Assembly: GCA_009193035.1 (NCBI GenBank)
Contig: SWDT01000110.1
Span: 62,001-126,000 of the forward strand
DNA: 64,000 bases
Source of the DNA: Halicephalobus mephisto
Taxonomy: Eukaryota; Nematoda; Chromadorea; Rhabditida; Panagrolaimidae
Reading direction: 5' to 3'
The notes under the pieces are model-generated. The model worked only from the letters and a program-made list of their open reading frames with translations. It searched no databases and was not told where the DNA came from. Each line of letters begins with the position of its first letter. Position 1 is the stretch's first letter. Below are positions 24,921 through 37,100 of the stretch, piece after piece. The position numbers were made by a program, and so were the translations under genes.

Positions 24921-25858
24921 GGTAGTGAATCATCAATAACCTCTGAAATCTTATCTGTTCTTGGGTAAGAAAATTTTTTAAAGAATGATTTTATTCACGA
25001 TGACGCGATTTCGAAATCTGAAAAAGTCACTTTAATTCTCAATGCAGAAATAAAAATAAAGCATTTTGCATTAAAATGGTTTATTTATTTTGAGTCACTG
25101 GAAAAAGTTAAAGAAAAACGCCGGAGTACAGCAATCACAGCCGAAAATGTAAAGAACAAAGTTAGATTTGGCCTGATAATTTGACTTTAATGCGTCGTTT
25201 TCACGTCATGGAGAAATCGATTATTGAACGACAGTGGAAAATACATAGTGCATCAATGGAAGAGAATATAGGGTTATCTGTGGTATTCTTTAATGACAAA
25301 TAGATGTATCAGAAAAGATGGAGTTTTACATTAAATAAGATTTATCTAAATTTTGGAAAGACAGGAAATGACGAGTTCAAACAGAATTTTTGCTCTCTTT
25401 CGAAATACGACCATAGCGCTGAACTTTGGTGTCTTCATTGGAGAGCTCCGATTGATTTGAAAAAGAGCATGTTTGAGTTCACTCTATAGAGGAGGTACGA
25501 ACTTGGTTGATTTGAAAAAAGACTACATCAGAAAGTTGTCATTACTTTTGAAATTTTTTTAAATTTAAGAACAAATAAAACTGAAAGTTTCTATATTATG
25601 CTTTAAAAATCATTCCTTGACGAATAATTGATTCAGGAATCAAGGTTATAAGGACAAAAAATGGGGAAATTTGCACTAAAGAAAATTGAAGTGAAAAAAA
25701 CGGGAATGCAGGACCGTTTGTCGGGGAGAGTTCTATTGACATTACGTCGCCTAGGTTCCGAGCTCATGGAGCAAGCCCCGGCAACCAACTCAAATAAGCC
25801 AGATAGTTTCAGGTTTCTACGAGATATTAGAAATTAAATTTATTTATTTTTAAAATTT
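24921..25858. other. Intergenic, receptor B to receptor C
   Basis: About 0.9 kb. It contains T-rich and GAAA-rich stretches and a short less AT-rich patch near 25,720-25,800. I see no gene or RNA structure I can support. Confidence 0.4.
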
Positions 25859-27442
25859 TTAATCCAGGAACAACTCATTGTCTGGAAGGTCAGTACTGAA
25901 AAGATTGAACATTTGAGCCATCGTTGTGAGATTACGACGATCCTGAGTAAGACGCTGGACATCATGTGCTATTTTGGTCAGTTTTGTCATCCTATCAGCA
26001 TATACGGGATTTCTCATCTCATAAGTGTAATATTGATGCATTTCGAGAGATACCTTATCAATGACCTCATTTGCCAACTGTACAGCATCAGAGGACAGGT
26101 TTTTGATCTCTGAAAGTCACAGATAATAAATGAATCTCACTTTAAAGAAATACAAGTTACCTCTAACATCCCAAAGTATTAAGATGGCTATAAAGGCAAG
26201 TTCTGTCTGTGTAGCTTTCAGCACTTTGAAAGGAGTAGCAACATAAGTAAAGTAAAGTTTGGCCAAAGGTACGTTCAATTCATTATATCGTTTTTTTTCT
26301 TCATCTGACATAGTACACATTGTGAAAGTCGATACAGCTATATCAATTATGTGTTTTTTGTCAAGCAAAAAGGTAGTGTCGTCGATATTATATCCTCTGA
26401 TTTGGCAAGTGGTGAACAGTCGTTCTATCTGTTGAAAATTTATCCAGAAATGTTTGAACATCGTAAACTAGAAAAGAACAAAGTTAGTCGAAAAACAATA
26501 CTCTTTTACCCTGTCGTCAAGTGATAGATTCATAAGTAATTCTGAACAAGCCATTAGTTGAGCTACGTGGAGAATATATGCAATATAGAACTCAACAACG
26601 TGTTGTTTATCCTCTACATCAGCAACCACCGAACAATCATTATTAGGCCAATTATAACTAAGGAATTTATTCAGTCCTAACTGAAATCTCTGTAATTCTA
26701 ATAATTTCACTCCAATAGCCGGTATGTAATCCGGCTGGCTCGACAGATTCTGTTTCACGTAATCGATCATTGTGTGCCAATCCACCACAGAAATTTTCCC
26801 CTCATGATAAGTAGCAATCGGAGTTGCAGAAATAGGAGAAGGTTGAGAAGGAGATGGTTTAATGAAGGCTACTGGATCATTCACTAAGAATTCTACCTTT
26901 ATAATTAAACCTTAACTAAAGACATACAGAGTTCTACATTCATTCCAATAGCAGTGCATTTTTTCATCCGACAAAATCGGCATAGTGGCTTTCCTTTAAC
27001 TAAATATTTTATTCTTAGGTTATTTTAACTAGTAAATCACATAACAAACCTTTCTTTGTCAAATCGCATTTCCCAGTACCCTTTTGACATTTGTAGGCCC
27101 GTTTTGTCTTTGTAGATCTGCGGAAAAATGCGGCACAAGCTCTGAAGAATTTTACTTAAAGTTATATATTTTATTTTCTACTCAAGATTTCTCCTGTTAT
27201 TTATCTAAATCGTACTGTGATAATTATTATGAAACCACTGGGATTTTGGTGAAATTGACGCCCTGTGAATTAATAAAAGTTATAAAAACCATCAGGATTC
27301 TTACCTACATGAGCTGACCTGAAGTTTAATTTATGAAAAACAATCATAAACAAAGATAATTCACCTGAAAATGTAATCCTTTCGTTGATGTACCGCACAC
27401 TAAACATGGATCGGTGAAACTCTCTGACTCCGACTGAGACAT
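25859..27442 (-). CDS. Divergent nematode nuclear hormone receptor (SupNR), tandem copy C, with a 14-nt micro-exon
   Basis: Seven exons (27442-27365, 27318-27305, 27141-27050, 26999-26928, 26883-26510, 26467-26161, 26109-25859) give 395 aa. The N-terminus is very short (MSQSESESFTDP) before CLVCGTSTKGLHFQ. Exon 2 is only 14 nt (VSSC plus part of R), flanked by a TTCAG acceptor and GTAAGA donor, and restores CR|ACAAFFRRS in frame. The second finger is GKPLCRFCRMKKCTAIGM. The junction after GMNVEL uses a TTCTTAG acceptor and is the least certain. The ligand-binding domain begins TMFKHFWINFQQIERLF and ends STDLPDNELFLD. Orientation, exon phases and sequence make A, B and C tandem duplicates. Confidence 0.87.
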
Positions 27443-30089
27443 TATGAAAAACAGTCAATAAAGAACCAGCAAAATGAAGAAACGAGGGACGACGTGAAAA
27501 TATAAATGTAATCAATGAGCTCCCAACTTTGTCTTTGTTTTGTGCTTGCCTGTGTTCACGCTCGCCTATTCGGACCGCGTAGTCACATTAACATGGGGAC
27601 ATATCTTCGAAAAAAGTTAGAAAAAGTAACCAAGGAAATGTTGGAAACCATATTGAAATATTAAAATACAAATCGAAAATAAAATTAGGTTAGTTGAAGG
27701 ACCGGCTAGAGAAATAGTAGTAGGAGAATTAAGTACAACTTTTCTGTTACGAAACTTCTATTTGAAGCAATTTCAGAAAGTGAAGATCAAGAAATTATTA
27801 AATGAAAAACATTGATTTCATCTTAAAAGATGAATAACCAATTTAGCAATGAAAGGATCAAAAACTTCATAGTAGGATCTTTGAAATCTTTTCAGGGAAT
27901 GACAATAAAAAAATGTTAAGTAAAACATTTTAACCTATTTCTCGATTATGAATTTAGTAATTCTTTAGTGTGAATTTAGATCAAACTACTTTATTAATTG
28001 AATTTTTTATTTTTCGATGTTGGGTTTTTAAAATATATTCACATGGATTATCATTTGCATATCCATATGAAAGTATTGATGTAAACGAAAATATTTCGGA
28101 AAAATCAAACTTACAAATAATCCTCATAAAAAGTTACGCGAGAGTCGAAATGAATTCAAATCAATGGATTTGTGTTGATTTCTATTCTGTGAACAAATGA
28201 TTAACTTATCTCGATCTCAAGAGAATAAATAACTTATTAGAAAAAATTGCCAAAATCTGTCCTCCATTGAAATAGTTAAATACAATAGGTTTTTTAATTC
28301 TTAATTCACTTCTTTTGTTTCTGATTGCTCCAGATTCTTCATCAATAACTTTATCAAGTATGTACACTTTGAGTGAGTTTTCTGATTCTTTTAATGAAAG
28401 TAAATTTTGGCATCTAAAGGTGTAACCAATAAAAATATTTTAATACTTATTATTTTTTATATGAAGCTTACTATTTTTAACGACGTAATCGAATTCAATA
28501 TATGTGATTTGTTTCTTAATAATTTTAATCTCAAGATAGATAAAAAAATTATTATTAAGAACGTTATTAATGAATTTCGAGTTTTTCTGTAAAAATTATC
28601 ATTTATTCCTAGAATATTTGTCATCTTTGAAACGGTACTATATATATTAATGAGTATTGATAAAGTTGATATAACGATTTCCCAGTATGTTATAACTCCA
28701 ACAAAAATTTAACGACGATTTTATTTCACTTTTGCTTTTCTATCAAGGATTGGAATATTAAGAATTTTAAAAGGAAAATAATCCTTTGAACCCAGTCATA
28801 TGTCAAATTGAACTTCTTAGAAAGTATATCCAGAATTTGCAATACCATTTGACTGAATATTTTTATGAAGTAAGATAATTCATAAAATATGTAAATCTTT
28901 ATTTTTCTTCTTTAATTTTTTGAGAAACCAATTATACAGTTGTGATTAATATCAAAATATATCTAATTACAAAAAAAGTTATTGATATTAATCAACTTGG
29001 CACAGAAAACAAATGGTTTCAAAATTGACCATCGGGAACTCATTTAATGAGGAAATTCCCCTATGCTTTTTTACAGATGATATATGAAATGTTTCACATT
29101 TATGCGATTTTTGCACTCCAGAAAAGTATTTAATTAATATTGAACAAAAGCTCTAAGTGGATATTTGATAATCTATGAAACTAGTTAGAACTGACTTAAA
29201 AAATTTATTTTTATTGAAAAGGTTTTTCTTAATAAACACATAGGAATCAATTAAAGGTTCCAAGATAAGAATACGTCATAACCAGAATCGATGAAATCAT
29301 CTCATGATTAAATCGTTTCGAAAGATCAATGTTTTCAAAAACAAGTAAAAGAAAAATAAGAATAACGTCGTGGGTGGTCTCTCTTTTCTTAATATTCTCA
29401 ATTGTTCTCTAATATCTTTTTGGATTTATTTCCTTAGTTTTAAATGATTTTAAGAATATACAAGAAGGTCACATTTCAGTGAAACACGTTTTAGTCTCTT
29501 ATGCTTTTTTATAGTTATTTTATCATCAGAGAGAAACAATGATTGCAATATAACCTTTGATTTCTTTATCACGAGCGCCAAGGAAAGAATTCATTAAACG
29601 GAGGCATTCCACTTAATCATCTGCAGAATCGACAGGTTAAATTGATTATATCTTCTACGATATTAAACGTGGAGTCGGGCATAAAATAATTTAACCTCTG
29701 AACTTGATCGAACAGTCTTTAACGTCTATCATTCGACTGATAAAATTTAAGAGTCAAGTCTTCTGCGAAAAGATTGATTTGCTTTGTTATCGATAGATGA
29801 TAGCGGATTTTTAGATACGTGATTAGCCTCAATTGAGCAATAATTGTTTACTTATATAACATAGTGTAAAATTAATAACAATATTGTAACAATTTAGTTC
29901 CTATTTCTTTGGTAAAATCAATTGCATTAATAGGTATTATTGTCTGATATAATATATTCTCCTGATCACCCATCATATGCGGATGGGTTGATAAACAAAG
30001 TCCTGATAAACAGTCTTTTTATCTTTTACTGTACGCAGTTTGTCGTCTTTCGTCTTTTTTCGTTGAATTGATTTTTTGATTTTTAGGCA
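27443..30089. other. 2.6 kb AT-rich intergenic region upstream of xanthine dehydrogenase
   Basis: Divergent promoter space between receptor C and xdh-1. ORFs at 27,970 and 28,407 have AT-driven codons and no splice context, so I do not call them. GATA-type sites cluster towards the xdh-1 start (see separate entry). Confidence 0.5.
29735..30010. promoter_or_regulatory. Candidate GATA-factor (intestinal) sites upstream of xdh-1
   Basis: ACTGATAA at about 29,736, TTGATAA at about 29,988 and CTGATAA at about 30,003. The last two are 15 bp apart and 80-100 bp before the ATG. TGATAA is the core bound by ELT-2-class GATA factors in the worm intestine. Binding here is inference; the motif is short and the region AT-rich. 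Confidence 0.4.
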
Positions 30090-33000
30090 ATGCCAACCAA
30101 TGGATTGTTAAACGATTTTGAACATCGAGAACTTATATTCTACGTCAATGGAAAACGGATAACGGATTCCAAAGTCGATCCGAGGACGACATTGGCTGTT
30201 TACCTAAGAGATCATCTAAGACTTACAGGAACCAAGATAGGATGCAATGAGGGAGGATGTGGAGCTTGTGCTGTCATGATATCAGATATAGATCCTAATA
30301 ATGAGCAGATACGGTATGTAATTGATTAATAATAACTTTTAAAAGCAAATTTTGAAGACATTACTCTGCAAACGCTTGCTTGACGCCTGTCTGTGCAGTT
30401 TTTGGGAAGGCTGTGACAACAGTTGAGGGAATAGGCTCGGTATTACAGAAGAAACTCCATCCAATTCAGGAACGACTATCTGTTGCTCACGGTTCTCAAT
30501 GCGGATTCTGTACTCCTGGATTCGTTATGGCAATGTACGCCCTTCTGAGAAACAACCCGAACCCTACGGAAGGTGAAGTCGATGAAGCTCTTCAAGGAAA
30601 CCTTTGCCGATGTACTGGATATCGTCCAATTCTTGAAGCTTATTATTCATTCACGGAAAATGGAACAGCCAAAGCCGTAGATGAATGCGGGATGGGAGAA
30701 CAATGCTGCAAAAAGATGAATGGAGGAGGTGATTGTTCTTCCAGAAGAGAACTCAGCAAATTGACAACATTCAAGGATTGTAAGGATTACGATCCATCGC
30801 AAGAACTGATCTTCCCACCAGAATTGAAACTTTCGAAACTACATCTGCGATCATTCTCAATCAAGAACGAAGGGCATTCGTGGTTTCAGCCAAAGTCCCT
30901 TGCCGAGCTTCTGGATTTGAAGAAGAAATTCCCCCATGCCAGATTAATCTCCGGAAACTCTGAACTCGCAGTGGAATTAAAGTTCAGATTCATCGACGTA
31001 AGCATCATGATAAATCCGAAACAAATCCCCGAAATGAGGAATTATGAAATCCGAGTCAATGGAGTTTATCTAGGAATGGGGTTATCCCTTACAGAAATAA
31101 AGGAAATACTCAATAAAGTGATTGATTCTCACTCGAAAGAAACTACACTGATCTTCCGATCCGTCTGTTCTATGCTCCATTACTTCGCCGGCAAACATGT
31201 AAGAAATATGGCTAGTGTGGCTGGGAATATTGCTACAGCCAGTCCAATTTCTGATCTGAATCCGATTTGGATGGCTTCTGGATCAAAAGTTCACTTGTTC
31301 TCTCAAGTTAATGGAAAAAGAGTTGTTCCTATCGATGAGAACTTCTTCGTCGGCTATCGAAGAACCATAATCCAACCAGATGAGATTCTTATTGGAATAA
31401 CTGTACCATTCTCTAAAGAAGGTCAGTATTTCAGAGCTTATAAACAAGCTCAACGAAGGGAAGACGATATTGCAATTGTTACTTCTGCTTTCTCTGCTCA
31501 AGTTGATCCAGCGAGCAAGAAAGTTCTTGATCTGAAGATTTCTTTTGGAGGAATGGCCCCGACGACAAAATTGGCTTTGGCTTCTGTTGCAAATGCTACT
31601 GGAAGGACATGGGACAAAAGCCTCTTTGAAGAAATCACCGACAATATTTTGAAAGAGTTTGCATTGCCTCCAGGAGTTCCAGGAGGAATGTCGAGGTACA
31701 GACAGGCGTTAACAGTGTCTTTCTGGTTTAAATTTTATGTCCACGTTGGAAGAAAGCTCCAGATTACAGAATTTGAAAACTATAGACTCGATGAACCTAT
31801 TGGAGAACCCAAATTGGATCATTTCACCTCTACTCAACTATTCTACGATGTCCCGGAAGATCAACCAGTTCATGATCCCGTTGGTCGTCCAATAATGCAC
31901 GCTTCTGGAGAAAAACATGTTACTGGAGAAGCTATATATTCTGCAGATATTCAGCTGCTGGATATGGTTCATATGGCTTATGTCATGTCTCCAGTTGCTT
32001 CAGGAACTATTGATTATGTGGATACCACTGCTGCTTTGGAGCTTCCTGGTGTTCTTGCTTATATCGACCACAATGATGTCCCAGGAAACAACGTTATCAG
32101 TCATTGGAATAGTGTTCTTTTCGCTAAAAATGAGATCAGCTATCACGGACAGCCAATTGGAGCAATTATAGCCAAAGATCATGAAACGGCTCGAAAGGGG
32201 GCTTTTCTGGTTAAAGTGAACATTATTGCGAAAAAACCAATTGTAACAATCGATGACGCCATCAAAGAAAAGTGTTTTCATAATCCAGATGGATATCATG
32301 TTCGCAGCAGTCTGCTTGAAAAATCAACTCCAATTCAATCTGATTGGTCCAAGTATTCCAGAATTGTAGAAGGATCTATCAGAATGGGAGGACAGGAACA
32401 CTTTTATCTCGAGACCCAAAACTGTATCGCAATCCCTGGTGAAGATCAGGAAATGGAAGTTATCTCATCCACTCAATCTGTTAACGATGTCCAGAAAGAA
32501 GTCGCAACTGTTCTCGGAGTCCCATATCACAAGGTAACGGTCAAAGTCAGGAGGATCGGAGGAGGATTCGGAGGAAAAGAAAGTATCTGTGGGTTATTTG
32601 CAGGGGCAGCGGCTGTAGCTGCGTTCAAGTATGTTTTAATTATAACATTATGAAATTTAGAGACACAAACTGATGCGAAATTGTCTCAATATGAACTTTT
32701 AGAAATTTCCAGAATCTCAGTTTTCACATTTTAATTTCGAAAGTTATTATTAGATTCTGAAAAGTCCTAAAAGTTCCAGAAGCTGTAATTGTATTGAATT
32801 CTGGAATCTCCTACTAGATTATAAAGTTTTCTGAAAATATCTTCAAGCTCCTAAATAGTTGCAGAAAATTCTGAGATTCTTGGAAGTTTTAAAACCTTTT
32901 ATAAGATTTTGGAACGTTTTAGAAACCTCCATAGACTCATAATTTTATTACATCCCTACTATTTCAGATTGAGGAAACCCGTTAAATTCGTTTTAGAAAG

Positions 33001-34601
33001 ATACGATGACATGGCAGTTAGCGGAACTAGACATCCATTTTTGTTTAATTATAGAATAGCTTTGGGAGAAAACGATGAATTGCTGGATACCGAGATTGAT
33101 TGCTATTCAAACTGCGGTTATATTATTGAGTTATCAAAAGGAGTGATGGGTAATTCTCATAGTCTTTAATTAATTAAAAGGGTTTATTTTCAGAGAGGGC
33201 CTTGACGCACGTCGATAACGTTTACAAATTCAGAAACGCAGATCTTCATGGATATCTCTGCAAGACCAATTGTGCTTCGAATACCGCCTATAGAGGGTTC
33301 GGAGGACCTCAAGGCATGTTCTGCACAGAAACAATGATGAAACACATCGCCGAAGAACTCAACGTTGACGTAGATAAACTGAGGGAAAAGAATTTCTACA
33401 ACGAAGGGGATTGTACTCCGTTCGGGATGCATCTGTGGCAGTGCAACATCAGAAGATGCTGGAGTGAGTGCATTGAGCTTTCGAACTACTACAAGAGAAA
33501 AGAAGAAATTCAACAATTTAATTCTTTGAGTAAGTACAAAAAAAGAGGCATTTTCATAACTCCGACTAAATTTGGAATCGGATTCGGCTTTAAACAATTG
33601 AATCAAGCTGGAGCCTTGATCCACGTCTACACAGATGGAACTGTCCTATTATCTCATGGAGGAATGGAAATGGGCCAAGGCCTTCATACCAAGATGCTCC
33701 AAGTCGCTTCCAGGTGCTTAGATATTCCTATTGAGATGATCCACATCCATGATTCTGCCACTGATAAGGTTCCTAATGCTTCTCCCACAGCTGCTTCTGT
33801 TGGAAGTGATATGAATGGGTTAGCTGTGAAAGATGCTTGTGAAAAAATCATGGAGCGATTGGAGCCATTTAAGAAGAAGAATCCCGAAGGAAAATGGGTC
33901 GACTGGGTAAATGAAGCCTATAGAAATAGAATCAGTTTATCTGCAACAGGATTCGGAATGTATGTGGTGCTTTGGAGTAATTTAATTAACTTGTGAAACA
34001 TTTCAGCATTCATTCAGAAGTTGTCGATTTTATGAACGGCAAAGGTGCAGAACTTTATGGATACTGCGTCTACGGAGTGTGTGTTGCTGAAGTCGAGGTT
34101 GACTGTCTAAGTGGCGATCATCACGTTCTTCAAGTAGATATCGTTATGGATATAGGAGATTCTATGAATCCAGCCGTCGATATTGGACAAATCGAAGGAG
34201 CTTTCGTCCAAGGCTACGGACTTTTCACCATGGAAGAAATCAAAGTCCGACCTGATGGAGTCAGATTAACCCGAGGTCCTGGAAATTACAAAATCCCATC
34301 TGCCGATGATGCTCCGAGACACTTTCACGTAAAGCTTCTCAAAGGGAGTTCCAACAAACGAGCGATATTCTCTTCCAAGGCAGTTGGAGAACCCCCACTT
34401 TTCCTGGGGTCTACTGTGTTCTTTGCCATAAGAGAAGCTGTCAAATCTTATAGAGAAGACCACGGTCACACGGGATATTTCCGAATGGATAGTCCTGCTA
34501 CACCAGAACGAATTCGAATGCTTTGTGAAGATTCGATAACCGACAAAATCCCCCAGTTGCCTGATTCATCGAGCTATGTTCCTTGGGTTGTTGATTTGTA
34601 A
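30090..34601 (+). CDS. xdh-1: Xanthine dehydrogenase
   Basis: Five exons (30090-30313, 30358-32628, 32968-33149, 33194-33959, 34007-34601) give 1,345 aa, the usual XDH length. Order: plant-type 2Fe-2S (GCNEGGCGACAVM, residues 51-63), second 2Fe-2S (GSQCGFCTPGFVMAMY ... GNLCRCTGYRPI, to about 165), FAD-binding domain (about 235-420), molybdopterin domains (about 560-1345). Substrate residues fit XDH rather than aldehyde oxidase: Glu in GGFGGKES (about 816) and Arg in MERALTH (about 894); RGFGGPQGM follows (about 926). The catalytic Glu is in AVGEPPLFLG (about 1276). It oxidises hypoxanthine to xanthine to urate. Intron 1 ends in an unusual TTGAAG acceptor, supported by the restored RHYSANACLTPVC; intron 2 holds a dispersed repeat. 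Confidence 0.95.
32640..32940. repeat. Dispersed HSE-like repeat, head plus array (xdh-1 intron 2)
   Basis: Head GCGAAATTGTCTCAATATGA at about 32,673, then units such as GAAATTTCCAGAATCTCAG, GATTCTGAAAAGTCC and GTTCCAGAAGCTG. It lies wholly within the intron. Confidence 0.75.
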
Positions 34602-35683
34602 AACTTTAGGCTCAATTGATTTTCAATGAGAAAAGTTACAAAAAGCGATACATGTTATGACGCGTCGATCTTTTGAAAATAATGTATTGGATACACTAAA
34701 AGCTATGTATTGGGTACATCTTTTTCATACATTGATTTTTTGTTTTCAATGCACCAAAAGTGATCGTCATCGATTGCGGATATAATTAAAGATTGATTCT
34801 TTTGTATTTTAACGAGTTTTAAGTAATGTAGTTGTTTTATAGATATAAAGATAAAAACGACATTTCTTTCATATCAATCCTTGGTTTAAACCTAAAATTT
34901 CGAAAATCGAATTATCATTCAGCTGTGAGAGACGAGTCAATAACCTAAAACATGCAAAACCTAACGCTATACTCCCTAATAAATGAGACTGAAATATCTA
35001 GATAGTTATTGATAATCTTCCTTATAATATTTTGTTATATTGATGAAACGACTAAATCTGTCTATCAGAATATGGACATTTTTGAAATATATTCATACAG
35101 GAGATCAATTCACTCCTTTTCATATTAATGTTCTGTATTTAAGGTGTAAATTCATAAAAATTTCCACAGTTACAAGATGTTACTGTGTAAAGCTTTAAAA
35201 AAGTGTGGGAATGAGGAAAATATTTCACACTGATATATATCAAAAAAACAGACACACCACCTAATAATCAATGAAAGGAAAGTGTACAGTCGGACCTGAT
35301 TGCCAAAAATGATCTGGCTATGTTTTGTTTGATTGATTTGTTATTTTTTGAACCACAAATAAGTGACTTATGATCTGATGGTAAATAACTATTATTTTTC
35401 TGGCCAAACTTTCCTTTCTGTCGTAACGAATTAACCTTTTTCTCTTTTTTGATTTTTGCCCAATTTTCATGTACTTTTTGAAATTTATGTCGAGAAAATC
35501 CAGCGTAAAATAGCTTTTGATCGTTAAATACCTGAAGTATTCAGTTTATTGCACTCGGATATATTATGTTCAATTTATGTATCGGTACACTAAAGTTTTT
35601 TGTGTAGAACTCAGTTTTCTGTTTATATAAATTCGATATTTCCTCCCAAAGTTGTTTATTTCTCTATACTTCATAGCTGAGCA
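34602..35683. other. Intergenic, xdh-1 to HIU hydrolase
   Basis: 1.1 kb without a gene. Near 34,680-34,740 there are two TGTATTGG-type copies (AATGTATTGGATACACT, CTATGTATTGGGTACATC). It includes the promoter of the downstream gene. Confidence 0.4.
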
Positions 35684-36198
35684 ATGTGCCTAATTCCAAA
35701 TCTTATCATACTTGTTTTGGCTTTCTGGATGGCATCTACTGCAAACCTTGTTGCACCATCAAACAGCATAAGTGCCCACGTTCTGGATATTGCCAATGGA
35801 AAACCTGGGGTAGGCGTTGAAATAACATGTTTTACCCTGCAATCAGATGGAAGATGGAGACATTTGGGGATTACGTAAGTGTTTCGTTCTTCTTAATTCA
35901 GGAGTTGTTCATTTACTGGCTTCCAGAAAGACGGATATAAATGGAAGAGTTCCTTGGGTTCATCCTAATGACAATTTAACCATTGGGACGTACAAACTGG
36001 GATTTGGAACCAAGAAATACTTTGAAACAATGGGACAAAAGACATTTTATCCTTATGTTGAAGTAAGAATAAATAATGCTTACTATATGGAAATAATTAC
36101 TATTCCAGATTGTTTTTGAAGTGGATGATGCTTCGAAACACTACCACGTTCCCTTAACTCTCAGCAACTATGGATATACTACTTACAAAGGCCAATGA
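35684..36198 (+). CDS. 5-hydroxyisourate hydrolase (transthyretin-like), secreted form
   Basis: Three exons (35684-35874, 35927-36062, 36109-36198) give 138 aa. An N-terminal signal peptide (MCLIPNLIILVLAFWMASTA) is followed by HIUase landmarks: ISAHVLDIANGKPGVGV with the first catalytic His, TDINGRVPW with the conserved Arg, TFYPYVEIVFEV, and HYHVPLTLSNYGYTTYKGQ at the C-terminus with the second His. The enzyme hydrolyses the product of urate oxidation (5-hydroxyisourate to OHCU). The C-terminal signature is YKGQ instead of the usual YRGS, so two of the four residues differ. It lies 1.1 kb downstream of, and in the same direction as, xdh-1, which makes urate. It could have drifted towards a transthyretin-like binding role. 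Confidence 0.88.
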
Positions 36199-37100
36199 GC
36201 AAACATTTCGAAAATCTTAAAGATCCAGCATTTGGATGCTTTATTCTCAGAATCACACTACATGGTTAGCGTCAAATCTCTGCTTCTAGCTGTCACTGGG
36301 GATTTAAATTAAATTGCAATTTTTGACAAGACTATCTAGACCAATGTTCACATTTTGGTTAATGAAAGAATTTGTACTTTGATAAACGAGGAAGTTGCTA
36401 AAATAGAAGATAACCTATTTTGAAAAGGATTGTAAATATTTCCCCAACCTAATTTGAGTTCAGCTAAACTAAGTTAGCTTCATGTTTTTATCTGGTTTTT
36501 GTAAGACAAGAATTCTTTGGAACTTCTTTTGGGATACCTTGGAATTCAATAATATTATGAGTTTTTAAGAACCTCGTACAAACTTTTGAAATCTTCCGGA
36601 ATTTTGTTGAAATTTTGAGTAAATTCTAGTGTCCTGTAGGAAATCGGAACTTTCTAGAATTCTTAATAAATTTCCAAGGTTTCGTTATAATTTTCAGAAT
36701 CAACCGGAAGATTATAAAACTTTTAGTAATGTCATGGAAGCTTCTAGAACTCTTTGAAATCTCGTAGACACTTTTGCAATTACTTTAAATCGAGTATTCT
36801 TATGTTTTCTATAAAGTTCTAAATATATCGAGATAATGCGTAGTAGCTTCCATTTTTTTATTTAACAGTAAAACTGCTAGCAGGTGTTTCGATGTTTATA
36901 GATAATTTTTTTGGTTTTTGTGTTCTGTAGCTTTTATAAATTCTGAAATTGAGTAGACTAGATAAATGACATAAATCTGGAAATGACAGTTTTTCCATTT
37001 TTTTAGTTTATCAAGTATGGGAAACAATGCAACATTGATATTCCATGAATTCTTAAAAACCCTAAAAACTATTTTGTACACTTAAATATTTATTTCCGTT
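36199..37100. other. Intergenic with HSE-like repeat
   Basis: No gene seen. 36,530-36,840 holds degenerate units (TTTCTAGAATTCTTAATAAA, GAAGCTTCTAGAACTC). The AT-rich ORF on the minus strand at 36,896-37,081 has no support. Confidence 0.4.
36530..36840. repeat. Dispersed HSE-like repeat block
   Basis: Units TTCCGGAATTTTG, CTTTCTAGAATTC and GAAGCTTCTAGAACTC at roughly 20-30 bp spacing; no clear head. Confidence 0.6.

Noticed and set aside
27970..28592. Two ORFs in the region upstream of xdh-1
   Set aside because: AT-driven codons (Ile/Asn/Lys/Phe), no splice sites or motif, within promoter-like sequence.
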